The notes: generated by a model from the sequence alone, not told the origin. A stretch of DNA of 28,824 nt from Bacteroidota bacterium (GCA_024277695.1 JAJRUR010000118.1:1-28824); one strand, 5' to 3'; shown: positions 17,153-24,685, counted from the stretch's first letter. Program-made: numbers and translations.

Positions 17153-17863
17153 TTAATCAAATTCGATATCATATCCTGCTTCTTCCAGTCGCTCTTCCAT
17201 CACATCGACTAAAATCATATGGAGACCTTCATCGATTCCGAGGATCAAATCCATCACACCGGTCATATGCCAGATGAGGTAGAGTTCGATAATGGTTTTT
17301 TCGTCGACTTTCCATCCGGTTTCGATAGTGTGGAGGGTTTCAGGTGGTAGAGCTTTACGCCACACTTCGAGGTTGTCAGCGATTTCGTGTACGTGATGTC
17401 CCCAATCGGGGAAGGCATTGGGCTGTAGCATGTCCGGTGATACTTGCGATCCTGTGGACATGATTTTATAGATGATGCGTCCATAACCTTCGAGTGCTTC
17501 TTTGGCTGTATTGAGTCCGTTTTTGACAGCGACTTCACGCATGACGGTAATAATTTGTCCGGGCGAATTGCCGCGAGGGCATCTATCACACGAAAAGCAT
17601 TGCGAACAATCCCATACACTGTCATTCATCAGTGTATAGACCAAGTCGGTATCTTCTCTTGCAACTGCTTGGGCAATCAATCGGGGACTAAAGTCATAAA
17701 ATCTAGCTGAGGGGCATGCCGCAACGCATATTCCGCATTCATAACAACCGTAAAGGATATGACTCCATCGCTCATCATCCTTGCATTCTTGAAATAAGCG
17801 GTCTTTTTCTTCTTGGCTTACATCCGAATATTTATTTTGTCTAATGTCCAGTGCTTGTGGCAT
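17153..17863 (-). CDS. shdrC1: sHdrC1, ferredoxin-type subunit
   Basis: This 236-aa protein is of the HdrC type. It has two [4Fe-4S] motifs, C40, C43, C46, C50 (GCYECGICVAACP) and C86, C89, C92, C95. The second set is CxxCxxCxxCP, shorter in its last interval than the usual CxxxCP, a detail also seen in sHdrC1-like proteins as far as I recall. The remainder is helical with a conserved WGHH near 144-147. It wires electrons between sHdrA and sHdrB1. It is the first gene of the C1-B1-A-Hyp-B3 block and follows the first lipoyl carrier after 45 bases. Confidence 0.9.
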   Translation of the reverse strand: MPQALDIRQNKYSDVSQEEKDRLFQECKDDERWSHILYGCYECGICVAACPSARFYDFSPRLIAQAVAREDTDLVYTLMNDSVWDCSQCFSCDRCPRGNSPGQIITVMREVAVKNGLNTAKEALEGYGRIIYKIMSTGSQVSPDMLQPNAFPDWGHHVHEIADNLEVWRKALPPETLHTIETGWKVDEKTIIELYLIWHMTGVMDLILGIDEGLHMILVDVMEERLEEAGYDIEFD

Positions 17864-17908
17864 AAGCGTAATTTTTTATTTGAAATATATTTTACAATAC
17901 GTCCTTGA

Positions 17909-18388
17909 TTATTCTTCTTCATAGCTATCCGTACCCTCAATATGGGCACAAGCTTCGATTCCGTCTCTTTCTATCTTTTCTTTATATTTTAAGACTGCTT
18001 CATCACCGGTAACCATATCTTTTAGTTCTTCTTCCAGATTATCCGGTTGCATGCGCACTACCCAGCCTTTGTTGTACGGGCTTTTATTGAGTAGTTGTAC
18101 ATCAGCAGCGAGTTCTTCATTTACTTCGACGATTTCTCCGGAGATGGGTGTTTTGATGGGTCCAACCCATTTTCCGCTTTCAACTGTAGCGATTGGTCTT
18201 CCTTTTTTTCGTGCTTTGCCTACGGGTTTTGCCTTGGCATGCAATATGGGACCGGCAAGACTTTGGGCGATATCTGTCATTCCTATGTAGACTGTACCAT
18301 CATCGTGGACTCTGACCCAAGTATTATCTTCTACAGCATAATACAGGTCTTTGGCGATTACACATTCGTTGATTTTAGTATATCCCAT
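17909..18388 (-). CDS. lbpA: Lipoate-binding protein LbpA (GcvH-like sulfur carrier)
   Basis: I use the ATG at 18388, giving 159 aa; an upstream in-frame extension to 18451 would overlap the dsrE gene and lacks family sequence. The protein has a GcvH-like fold with the predicted lipoyl lysine K73 in ATVESGKWVGP. The ESGKWVGP context is typical of LbpA of sHdr systems as opposed to the ESxKA form of glycine cleavage H proteins. The tail is acidic and ends in EEE. In the known system, LbpA carries the sulfur substrate on its dithiol arm to sHdr. It lies directly before shdrC1. This is one of the strongest markers that the Hdr-like genes here serve sulfur oxidation. Confidence 0.9.
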   Translation of the reverse strand: MGYTKINECVIAKDLYYAVEDNTWVRVHDDGTVYIGMTDIAQSLAGPILHAKAKPVGKARKKGRPIATVESGKWVGPIKTPISGEIVEVNEELAADVQLLNKSPYNKGWVVRMQPDNLEEELKDMVTGDEAVLKYKEKIERDGIEACAHIEGTDSYEEE

Positions 18389-18428
18389 TGTTCTTCGTGA
18401 TTTTTTATAGTTTATTAATAAATTATGT

Positions 18429-18809
18429 TTAAAAATACATGACATGATCATAATTCAGCGCCAGATCTATGATCGTGGTAGCGCCAAAAATTTCAACACC
18501 GTCTATAAGATCTTCAGGTGTCATATTCCATAGAGCGAGACTTTGCTGGCATACTGCGAGTTTGACTTCATTGTCCAGGCACATTTGGAGCATACTTTTA
18601 AGAGTCACATTACTCGAAGGATCTAATTTAATCATTTCGGCAACTCCTTTTCTGAGTTGATTCGTCCCGTTCATCGTAAACCAAACGGTCGTCTCGATTT
18701 CCATAGCTGCTGATGCTACGGCATAATACAAAGGCGAATATGTCCTTTTGGGCGTATCGACTCCGTGTGTCTGAATCACTAATATTTTTTTACCTTCAAA
18801 ATCTTCCAT
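18429..18809 (-). CDS. DsrE-family protein (small)
   Basis: This 126-aa protein has the DsrE/F-like alpha/beta fold: KKILVIQTHG at the N-terminus, an AVASAAMEIETTVWFTMNG segment, and a C-terminal cysteine region with C77 (LQMCLDN) and C87 (LAVCQQSLALW). C87 sits where DsrE-type sulfurtransferases have their persulfide-carrying cysteine. Such proteins pass sulfane sulfur to or from TusA. It lies just before lbpA in the run. It differs clearly from the 169-aa DsrE3-like protein of the same operon, so the two probably have different partners. Confidence 0.85.
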   Translation of the reverse strand: MEDFEGKKILVIQTHGVDTPKRTYSPLYYAVASAAMEIETTVWFTMNGTNQLRKGVAEMIKLDPSSNVTLKSMLQMCLDNEVKLAVCQQSLALWNMTPEDLIDGVEIFGATTIIDLALNYDHVMYF

Positions 18810-18856
18810 TTCAATAAGTTTTATAAATTAACAATAAATCATTCTTTTTTTTTTAA

Positions 18857-19102
18857 TTAATCTATTTTACAAATCGAATTGGGATCTGCAAAAACAAACA
18901 TATATTCTCCGTCCCAATCCCAATCATCCTCTTCAAAAAGTTCGTACAATTTTTCTTTTTTTTCATTATGTTCTATCAACATAAATTTTTTTGCTTTTCC
19001 ATTTTGATCCCGCTCATACACTCTTAACAGCAACCATGCACCCTGCAATTGTTGATACAGTTCAGCTACTTCTTCGGCAGATATGATTCCATTTTTTATC
19101 AT
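18857..19102 (-). CDS. Small acidic protein of unknown function
   Basis: This 81-aa protein is rich in acidic and aromatic residues, with an EEDDWDWDGEYMFVF stretch near residues 57-71. It has a single cysteine near the C-terminus and no membrane segment. I do not recognise it. The gene is set 6 bases after the lipoate ligase and 47 bases before dsrE, with a good ATG, so it is probably real. It may bind a basic surface of a partner such as the ligase or a carrier; this is only a guess from charge and position. Confidence 0.65.
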   Translation of the reverse strand: MIKNGIISAEEVAELYQQLQGAWLLLRVYERDQNGKAKKFMLIEHNEKKEKLYELFEEDDWDWDGEYMFVFADPNSICKID

Positions 19103-19108
19103 GGAGCT

Positions 19109-20140
19109 TTAAGCATATTTATTTCTCAAAGCATATATTTTCATCAAAAGTTTTTTCCAATATTCTGCTTCTTGTTTTTGGCCAAATAGTTTTTCTATAC
19201 GCATTTGGATAGCTTGTGGTTTCAGAACTAACTGAGTCAACTTTTTGACCTCAGGAAAATGTTTATCAGAATACAAATCTGTCAATTGACCAAATTTTAT
19301 TTCAAATGTCCACTCACTTTCTCTATATGAAATGTTACCCAACCAGATGCCGGAATGAATTTTGACCATCTTATGATCCAACTTTTTATTCTTTATTTTA
19401 TACAGCCAATCATCCGATAACATTTTATGATCAAGTTCTTCAAAAACCCGGATTTCTTTTTCTGTAAAATAGTCCATGACCAATTGTTGTTGGAGCCATT
19501 TTCTGCACTGTAGTAAGTAGATGATTTTTAGGTCAGCTACTGCTATATCATTTCCCGTCTCTTTGCGGATTGTTGTGAGATATGCGTTCATATCTCGAAT
19601 AGTTTGGCTTTTGAGATGTTGATTCTGAATATGCATCGCTTGTAGCATGGTATCAAAATCAAAATCGATGATAAAATTGCCTGTTACTACTTGAGCTTCT
19701 CCTATCTGTGCTCCTCCTAATCCGGCGATTTTTTTTTGATCAACATGGATATCATTGATCGGGTGATAATAAGCATCTATACCGATACGTCGATAAGTGC
19801 GCACTATGGGCTCAATAAAATATTTGAACCGATCTCCGACTTGAGGGGGTAATGCATCTTTATGGAATATCCATTGTACAAACAATTGATTATGATCCAA
19901 AAATACTGCACCGCCACCTGTTTCTCTTCGCACAACCGGAATACCCGAACTTTTACAATGTTTAATGTCCAATTCTTGCTCGGCATCTTGAAAATATCCG
20001 ATACTAAAATATGGGTCATTCGGTGTAGCCAACACTATCGTATTGGGTGAAGTATGTTCAAACATTTTGGCCAGTCCATGATAAATAGTTTGTGACCGAA
20101 TACCACTAACACGTCCTGCATCAATTATTCTTATGCTCAT
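19109..20140 (-). CDS. slplAB: Lipoate-protein ligase, sLpl(AB) type
   Basis: This 343-aa protein has the LplA/LipB/BirA fold. It shows VVRRETGGGAVFLDHNQLFVQ (residues 69-89), the RRxxGGGAVxxD substrate loop, and DQKKIAGLGG near 134-143 with the catalytic-type lysine K137. The C-terminal part (from about 240) is an LplB-like accessory domain with a basic, helical end. In sHdr loci a dedicated ligase of this type charges LbpA, after which LipS1/LipS2 insert sulfur if octanoate was attached. It has only low similarity to the second ligase at 10148-11290 outside the motifs. The start at 20140 lies 48 bases after dsrE3. Confidence 0.85.
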   Translation of the reverse strand: MSIRIIDAGRVSGIRSQTIYHGLAKMFEHTSPNTIVLATPNDPYFSIGYFQDAEQELDIKHCKSSGIPVVRRETGGGAVFLDHNQLFVQWIFHKDALPPQVGDRFKYFIEPIVRTYRRIGIDAYYHPINDIHVDQKKIAGLGGAQIGEAQVVTGNFIIDFDFDTMLQAMHIQNQHLKSQTIRDMNAYLTTIRKETGNDIAVADLKIIYLLQCRKWLQQQLVMDYFTEKEIRVFEELDHKMLSDDWLYKIKNKKLDHKMVKIHSGIWLGNISYRESEWTFEIKFGQLTDLYSDKHFPEVKKLTQLVLKPQAIQMRIEKLFGQKQEAEYWKKLLMKIYALRNKYA

Positions 20141-20188
20141 GATACATCGTTATGCATCAAGAAATATTATTGTATTTTGTAGTTTTCA

Positions 20189-20698
20189 CTAGACGAATAG
20201 GCTTACATTTGATGTAGATGCATATTCTAAAAAAGTAGCTGCACCTCCAATTTCAGCTTCTTCTATAAAGTCTTCTTTTTTGAATCCAAAGACATCCATG
20301 GTCATCTGGCAACCGATGAATTTGACATCTAATTCCACACACATATCGCGCAATTCTTGGACGGTAGCCACTCCTTTGTTTTTAAAGGTTTTTTTCATGA
20401 GACTCGTCGCCATACTTTCAAATCCAGGGACGTTAGACATCAATAGATTGGGCATCGGCCAATTAAAATTCTGAAATCCTTCCGGTCCGAAAGGCATTTT
20501 CATGGGCATCGATGGATTACCTAGTGGTGACACTTTGGCATCAATTTCTTTTTTGAGTAAGGGTAAACCATAAAAGGTGAAGAATATAGCTACTTCCCAA
20601 TCCATTGCTGCTGCACCGGAAGCTAGAATAAATGGTGGATATGCCCAATCAAGTGTACCTTGACTGGCTATGAGTGCAAGTCTTTTTGTATCTCCCAT
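20189..20698 (-). CDS. DsrE3-like sulfurtransferase
   Basis: This 169-aa protein is of the DsrE2/DsrE3 group. It starts with KRLALIASQGTLDWAYPP, has the LASGAAAMDWEVAIFFTFYGLPLL stretch at 25-48, and C-terminal C120 (RDMCVEL) and C130 (IGCQMTMDVFGF). The C130 context, CQMTMDVFG, is characteristic of this group and marks the probable sulfur-carrying residue. A proline/methionine-rich insertion lies around residues 60-90. DsrE3 proteins trade sulfane sulfur with TusA in the cytoplasm, and dsrE3-tusA pairs are a hallmark of sHdr loci. Here it follows the tandem tusA gene with a gap of two bases. Confidence 0.87.
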   Translation of the reverse strand: MGDTKRLALIASQGTLDWAYPPFILASGAAAMDWEVAIFFTFYGLPLLKKEIDAKVSPLGNPSMPMKMPFGPEGFQNFNWPMPNLLMSNVPGFESMATSLMKKTFKNKGVATVQELRDMCVELDVKFIGCQMTMDVFGFKKEDFIEEAEIGGAATFLEYASTSNVSLFV

Positions 20699-20700
20699 GA

Positions 20701-21243
20701 TTAATGTGTTTTTTTGATTAAAAATCTATATGTATCCCCCTCGTCGTGTGCTTCGACTAGTTCGTGTCCGGTTTGGCGTGCCCAAGCTTCCATATCCGGA
20801 ATTGCTCCCGGGTCGGTAGCTACCATTTCGACCATTTGTCCGATTTTCATCTCTTTTATGGCCTTTTTTGTTTTGATGACCGGCATAGGACAGCAAAGTC
20901 CCTTGCAGTCGAGCTGAACTACCTCCAATACTTCACCCTCGGTAGCTTCATCCATCGAATCGGCTACGACTTCTTGGACTTGTTCTTCTTGTTGTTCAGT
21001 TTGGGCACCTTTCTTTTCGATGAGAAATCTAAATGTCTCCCCCTCATCATGTGCTTCTAATAACTTATGACCTGTTTGGCGGGCCCAAGCCTCCATATCC
21101 GGTATGGCACCGGGATCTGTTGCTACCATTTCCAATACTTCACCGGGTTCGAGATCTTTCATAGCTTTTTTTGTCTTGATAACCGGCATAGGACAGCAGA
21201 GTCCTTTGCAATCCAGTTGTTTAGTAATTGTAATTTCTGCCAT
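20701..21243 (-). CDS. tusA: Tandem TusA-domain sulfur carrier (two domains in one chain)
   Basis: This 180-aa protein contains two complete TusA domains (about 1-76 and 108-180). Each has LDCKGLCCPMPVIKTKKA, with the CPxP motif that carries sulfane sulfur on its cysteine, and VATDPGAIPDMEAWARQTGH. The domains are joined by a 30-residue linker rich in Gln and Glu. TusA proteins are normally single domains of about 75-80 aa, so this is a fusion by duplication. The two halves differ at many third codon positions, so the duplication is not recent or an assembly artefact. TusA hands sulfur to DsrE proteins and to the sHdr/LbpA machinery. It is the second gene of the run, 14 bases after the ArsR gene. 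Confidence 0.95.
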   Translation of the reverse strand: MAEITITKQLDCKGLCCPMPVIKTKKAMKDLEPGEVLEMVATDPGAIPDMEAWARQTGHKLLEAHDEGETFRFLIEKKGAQTEQQEEQVQEVVADSMDEATEGEVLEVVQLDCKGLCCPMPVIKTKKAIKEMKIGQMVEMVATDPGAIPDMEAWARQTGHELVEAHDEGDTYRFLIKKTH

Positions 21244-21257
21244 AATATTTTGATTTA

Positions 21258-21608
21258 TTAATGATGAAAAATTTCACATTGGTCGATGCAGTGAAAGATG
21301 GATGTTATGTTTTTGAGTTTGAGCTTATAATATATGTATCTACCCTCGCGTACAGACTCCAAAACACCGGAGTGCTTCATTTTGGATAGGTGGTGCGACA
21401 AGAGCGATGCTTCGATTTTGGTATACTCCACTAATTCGCTGACAGACATATATTCGACTTGGTTCAAAACTTCTAGAATACTTAGTCTAACTGGAAAAGC
21501 TATCGACTTAAAAATATCTGTAATTTTTTGGAGCTGAACAGCATCATATTTGCTTTTAAGGCTCTTATGATTATCTATATTCTGATTGGCATCAATTGTA
21601 TGCTGCAT
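21258..21608 (-). CDS. ArsR-type repressor, candidate regulator of the sHdr locus
   Basis: This 116-aa winged-helix protein has the ArsR pattern: FKSIAFPVRLSILEVL (33-48), SVSELVEYTKIEASLLSHHLSKMKHSGVLES (recognition helix 65-78) and a wing REGRYIYYKL (87-96). The C-terminal helix holds C107 and C111 flanked by H106, H115 and H116. Related regulators of sHdr loci (sHdrR) and SqrR/BigR sense sulfane sulfur through a cysteine pair, but there one cysteine is in the N-terminal half. Here both are in the last helix, so either sulfane-sulfur or metal sensing is possible. It is the first gene of the run and has a perfect palindrome directly before its start, consistent with autoregulation and control of the whole locus. 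Confidence 0.88.
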   Translation of the reverse strand: MQHTIDANQNIDNHKSLKSKYDAVQLQKITDIFKSIAFPVRLSILEVLNQVEYMSVSELVEYTKIEASLLSHHLSKMKHSGVLESVREGRYIYYKLKLKNITSIFHCIDQCEIFHH

Positions 21609-21609
21609 A

Positions 21610-21638
21610 ACAAAATTATATTTTGTATAAAATTATAT
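21610..21638 (-). promoter_or_regulatory. Palindromic operator candidate before the ArsR gene
   Basis: A perfect inverted repeat, ACAAAAT-TAT-ATTTTGT, occupies 21610-21626, one base upstream of the ATG of the ArsR gene. The ten-base unit AAAATTATAT occurs at 21612 and again at 21629, 17 bases apart. On the minus strand the palindrome contains TAATTTTG, which fits the Bacteroidota -7 element TAnnTTTG, but no convincing -33 element stands at the right distance. An ArsR dimer bound here would block the promoter. The remaining intergenic DNA up to 21788 is AT-rich; I see only a weak AGGCTT/AAGCCT repeat (21725-21772) there. Confidence 0.6.
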
Positions 21639-21788
21639 AAAGGGTGAAAATATTCATATGACTAGCACAACATATGTATTATTGTACATTTATTGAAATG
21701 TTAGCTCAATATTTTTTATTCAAAAGGCTTATTTAGAATGATTAAAAATAATATTTTCAAAAATGCAAGCCTATTTATTGACAATATT

Positions 21789-23657
21789 TTATCTCCAATC
21801 ATTGATTTTTGAATCCAATTTTTTACTGATATCTGATGCAGTTGCTTTAGGTAGGTACATATATTGTGCACCAAGCCAATGGGCGATATCTTTGCCTTTT
21901 TGATTTTGGTAAGCGAGGCGTTTGGTATCGATCACTAGAGCAGCGCAGAGATGTTTTTGGAGTTCCTTGCACAGAGGTTGGAGTTCTTTCATAGCCATGG
22001 TTTCTCGATCTTGCCCTTCGGATATGGGTTTTAGGGGTTGATTAGCACGACCATCTGTAAAAAGTATAAGTACTACACCTGCGACTTCCTTAGTGTGTTG
22101 AGCTTTTTTGGCCATTTGGATACACTTCATCATAGCATGGGATAATGGTGTACGTCCGCCTGCCGGGATACGCTGGAGTATCCTGTATGCTTTGGTCAGG
22201 CTACTTCCGGGCTGTAGTAGGACATCGGCTCGATCACGTCTGAAGAACATCATAGCGACCTGATCTCGGTATATGTATGCTTTTTGGAGCAAGTGCAGTG
22301 CTGCTCCTTTGGCTGCCCCGTAATTATTAATGGCCATGGAACCGGAGCCATCTACAGCAAAAAGAAAGAGCAATCCACTTTGTTGTCGATATTGTTTTAT
22401 TCTAAAATGTTCTTTTTTGATACGTATCGGAAGAGTCTTGTCTCTATTATTATGGAGTGGATGGGCATGGAGGGCAGCCTTGATACTAGCCAGGATGTCG
22501 AGTTTTCCTTTTTTGGGATCACCGGCTACGGCACGGACAAATCGTCCTCTTCGATAATTTAATCCTGCTAAGTGTTTACCCATTCGTCGAGAGTTTGTTG
22601 TGAGGGTATTTATTTTGGGTATGTCGATTGGTCCACTTTCTTCTGTGGATACTTCCAAAGGCTCTTTCTTGGCTTGAGCCTGTTGATCTTTGCCCAAGCC
22701 ATCATGTAAGGGCTCATCATCTTTAGGTTCTTTGGGTTGATTTTTGGTATTTTTAGCTTCTTGCTGAGCTTCCTGTTCGACTTGATCAGGTGCTTTTTGT
22801 TGGCGATTTGATTTTTGAGATTTGGAGTTGGTCTCGAGTTCATCTTCACCGGGCAGGGGCATAGAACCTAATCGGGACAGAAAGATTAGGCGCATAGCCA
22901 GATGGAGATCTTGCTCTGTAACCGGTACTCTCAAGTGCAAAGCAGCATTGGCTTTGGCACATAGATAGGCAAAGTTTTCGGCACGATTACCTTCGACTCC
23001 TGAGTTACTTGCCATGGCACATAACTTTTCTAATTGGTCATGGTGCATCTGCACCTGAGGGTATATTTGTCTTGCTTTTTTGACGCGCTGCACGACATCT
23101 ATAGGTATCGTCTTCGCACTATCTCGGTGAGCGGCCAAAAATATACGCCAAGACAAATGGGACAAAGTCCGTGTCCACACTCTAAAGGCTACACGCTCAG
23201 TAACTGAAGCACTCAGTTCGGCTTCGAGCGGATTATAGGTTCCAATCAATACGAATTGGGCAGCAAAGCGTTGTGAAATGCCTTCTCGCTCCAGTCGAAT
23301 ATATCCTAGCATCAAAGCCTGGGTCAAACTCGACAAGATCTCTTGGGGTAATAAGTTGATTTCGTCCACATAAACGACTCCCCCGTGGGCTTGGGCTAAT
23401 AATCCGGGTAAGGCTACGATTTTGCCGGCTTGAGCAGTTCTTTCCATATCGATGCCTCCGACGAGTCTATCCAATGTACAGCTCAGAGGGATATTGACAA
23501 AGGGTTTGTCTGAAGGGAAGAGTTTTTTGGCTGCACGCGCTATAGTGCTTTTGCCAGTTCCGGGAGGTCCTGCGATGAGTACGCCTTTGAGTTGAGGTTC
23601 GATCGCCAAGAGGGATAAGGTGATCAATGGGTCATCCAATCCGGGAAATGCTGACAT
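21789..23657 (-). CDS. Mg/Co-chelatase subunit D-like AAA+/VWA protein
   Basis: This 622-aa protein has the BchD/ChlD layout. An N-terminal AAA+ domain carries Walker A GPPGTGKST at 30-38 and Walker B VVYVDEIN at 94-101. A hydrophilic linker of about 271-345 is rich in Gln, Lys, Glu and Pro. The C-terminal VWA domain has the MIDAS motif DGSGS at 436-440 and T503. In chelatases D binds I and the large H or CobN subunit to insert Mg or Co into a tetrapyrrole. No large subunit is in this window, so chlorophyll synthesis is not implied; cobaltochelatase for B12 or another I/D-type function is more plausible. It starts 17 bases after the I-type gene ends. Confidence 0.9.
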   Translation of the reverse strand: MSAFPGLDDPLITLSLLAIEPQLKGVLIAGPPGTGKSTIARAAKKLFPSDKPFVNIPLSCTLDRLVGGIDMERTAQAGKIVALPGLLAQAHGGVVYVDEINLLPQEILSSLTQALMLGYIRLEREGISQRFAAQFVLIGTYNPLEAELSASVTERVAFRVWTRTLSHLSWRIFLAAHRDSAKTIPIDVVQRVKKARQIYPQVQMHHDQLEKLCAMASNSGVEGNRAENFAYLCAKANAALHLRVPVTEQDLHLAMRLIFLSRLGSMPLPGEDELETNSKSQKSNRQQKAPDQVEQEAQQEAKNTKNQPKEPKDDEPLHDGLGKDQQAQAKKEPLEVSTEESGPIDIPKINTLTTNSRRMGKHLAGLNYRRGRFVRAVAGDPKKGKLDILASIKAALHAHPLHNNRDKTLPIRIKKEHFRIKQYRQQSGLLFLFAVDGSGSMAINNYGAAKGAALHLLQKAYIYRDQVAMMFFRRDRADVLLQPGSSLTKAYRILQRIPAGGRTPLSHAMMKCIQMAKKAQHTKEVAGVVLILFTDGRANQPLKPISEGQDRETMAMKELQPLCKELQKHLCAALVIDTKRLAYQNQKGKDIAHWLGAQYMYLPKATASDISKKLDSKINDWR

Positions 23658-23674
23658 GGTTCAGATTTTATATA

Positions 23675-24685
23675 TCAAATGGGAAAGATCATTTTCAAGG
23701 CATTTTCTATTTTTTTTCCTGTATCTATTTCTTCCATAGGGTCTCTACGCAATCTGTGTCTAAGGCTCATGACAGCCACGTTAGCAACATCTCCTACATT
23801 TACTTTGGACCGTCCGTCAAAGGCTGCAAGAGCACTAGCGGCTCGCAATACGGTAATCTCACCGCGGTGTCCATCGATTTTGAGCATCAAGCAAAGTTCT
23901 ACTACTTTTCCTAGCAGCAATTCATCCAGCTCTATCCCTGAGAGGAGCTTACGCGCTTGCAAGATCTTTTCTTTGAGTGCATTTTGTTTTTCTGCCCATT
24001 GGAGCACAAATCGAGCAGGATCTTTGGCAAATGCTTCATTCCTTTGGACCAATTCTACGCGCTGAGCTACTTCTGTAATGGTAGTCACTTGAGTATAGAG
24101 CCCAAAACGGTCTAGCAATTGGGGGCGCAAGTCCCCTTCTTCAGGGTTGCCCGTACCGACGAGGACAAAACGGGCAGGATGGCGGACGCTTAGACCTTCG
24201 CGCTCTACAATATTGACTCCACTTGCAGCGACATCCAATAGCAAATCAACCAAATGATCTTCTAATAAATTGACTTCGTCTATATAGAGAAATCCTCCGT
24301 GTGCTCTGGCGATGAGGCCGGGTTCGAAGCTTTTTTTGCCTTGGGTTAGTGCGGCTTCGATATCCAAAGTACCTACTACTCGGTCTTCCGTAGCACTTAA
24401 AGGCAGATCGACCATAGGTACATGCGTTTTTTTATTTTGATCAAAAAGTGGTACGAGTAGCTGCTGACCATTGAGCAGCATTTCTGCCTTCATATCCTCT
24501 TGTTGGGACATAGGCAATAAGTGCGCCAGTGAACGTACAGCAGTACTCTTGGCTGTTCCCCGATGTCCCATAATCAAAATCCCACCGATAGATGGGTCGA
24601 TGGCATTGAGTACCAAAGCGCGCTTCATTTCCCGCTGGGCGACTATAGCTGTAAAAGGAAAACTGTGTTTGCGTACAGGTTCCAT
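23675..24685 (-). CDS. Mg/Co-chelatase subunit I-like AAA+ ATPase
   Basis: I use the ATG at 24685 (336 aa); a TTG at 24715 would add ten residues without family match. The N-terminus MEPVRKHSFPFTAIVAQREMKRAL is typical of BchI/ChlI. It has Walker A GHRGTAKST at 40-48, Walker B LYIDEVN at 133-139, a sensor-1 region VGTGNPEEG at 176-184 and the LDRFGLYTQV finger region near 191-200. It forms a hexameric motor with the D subunit encoded next. The substrate metal is not evident from the sequence. It is transcribed away from the tRNA-Arg terminator in its own probable unit with the D gene. Confidence 0.92.
   Translation of the reverse strand: MEPVRKHSFPFTAIVAQREMKRALVLNAIDPSIGGILIMGHRGTAKSTAVRSLAHLLPMSQQEDMKAEMLLNGQQLLVPLFDQNKKTHVPMVDLPLSATEDRVVGTLDIEAALTQGKKSFEPGLIARAHGGFLYIDEVNLLEDHLVDLLLDVAASGVNIVEREGLSVRHPARFVLVGTGNPEEGDLRPQLLDRFGLYTQVTTITEVAQRVELVQRNEAFAKDPARFVLQWAEKQNALKEKILQARKLLSGIELDELLLGKVVELCLMLKIDGHRGEITVLRAASALAAFDGRSKVNVGDVANVAVMSLRHRLRRDPMEEIDTGKKIENALKMIFPI

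Noticed and set aside
14836..17863. Methanogen-type heterodisulfide reductase
   Set aside because: HdrA is short, without extra ferredoxin domains, and is linked to lbpA, tusA and dsrE, which points to the sulfur-oxidising type.
12243..18388. Glycine cleavage H proteins
   Set aside because: No gcvT or gcvP is present, and both GcvH-like genes sit in the sHdr/lipoyl assembly run. The lysine context of the first is of the LbpA type.
21725..21772. AGGCTT/AAGCCT inverted repeat after the chelatase D gene as a terminator
   Set aside because: The stem is only six bases with a 36-base loop, too weak to call.
21789..24685. Chlorophyll or bacteriochlorophyll synthesis genes
   Set aside because: Only the I and D type subunits are present, with no H subunit or any other bch gene. 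These AAA+ proteins also occur in cobaltochelatases.
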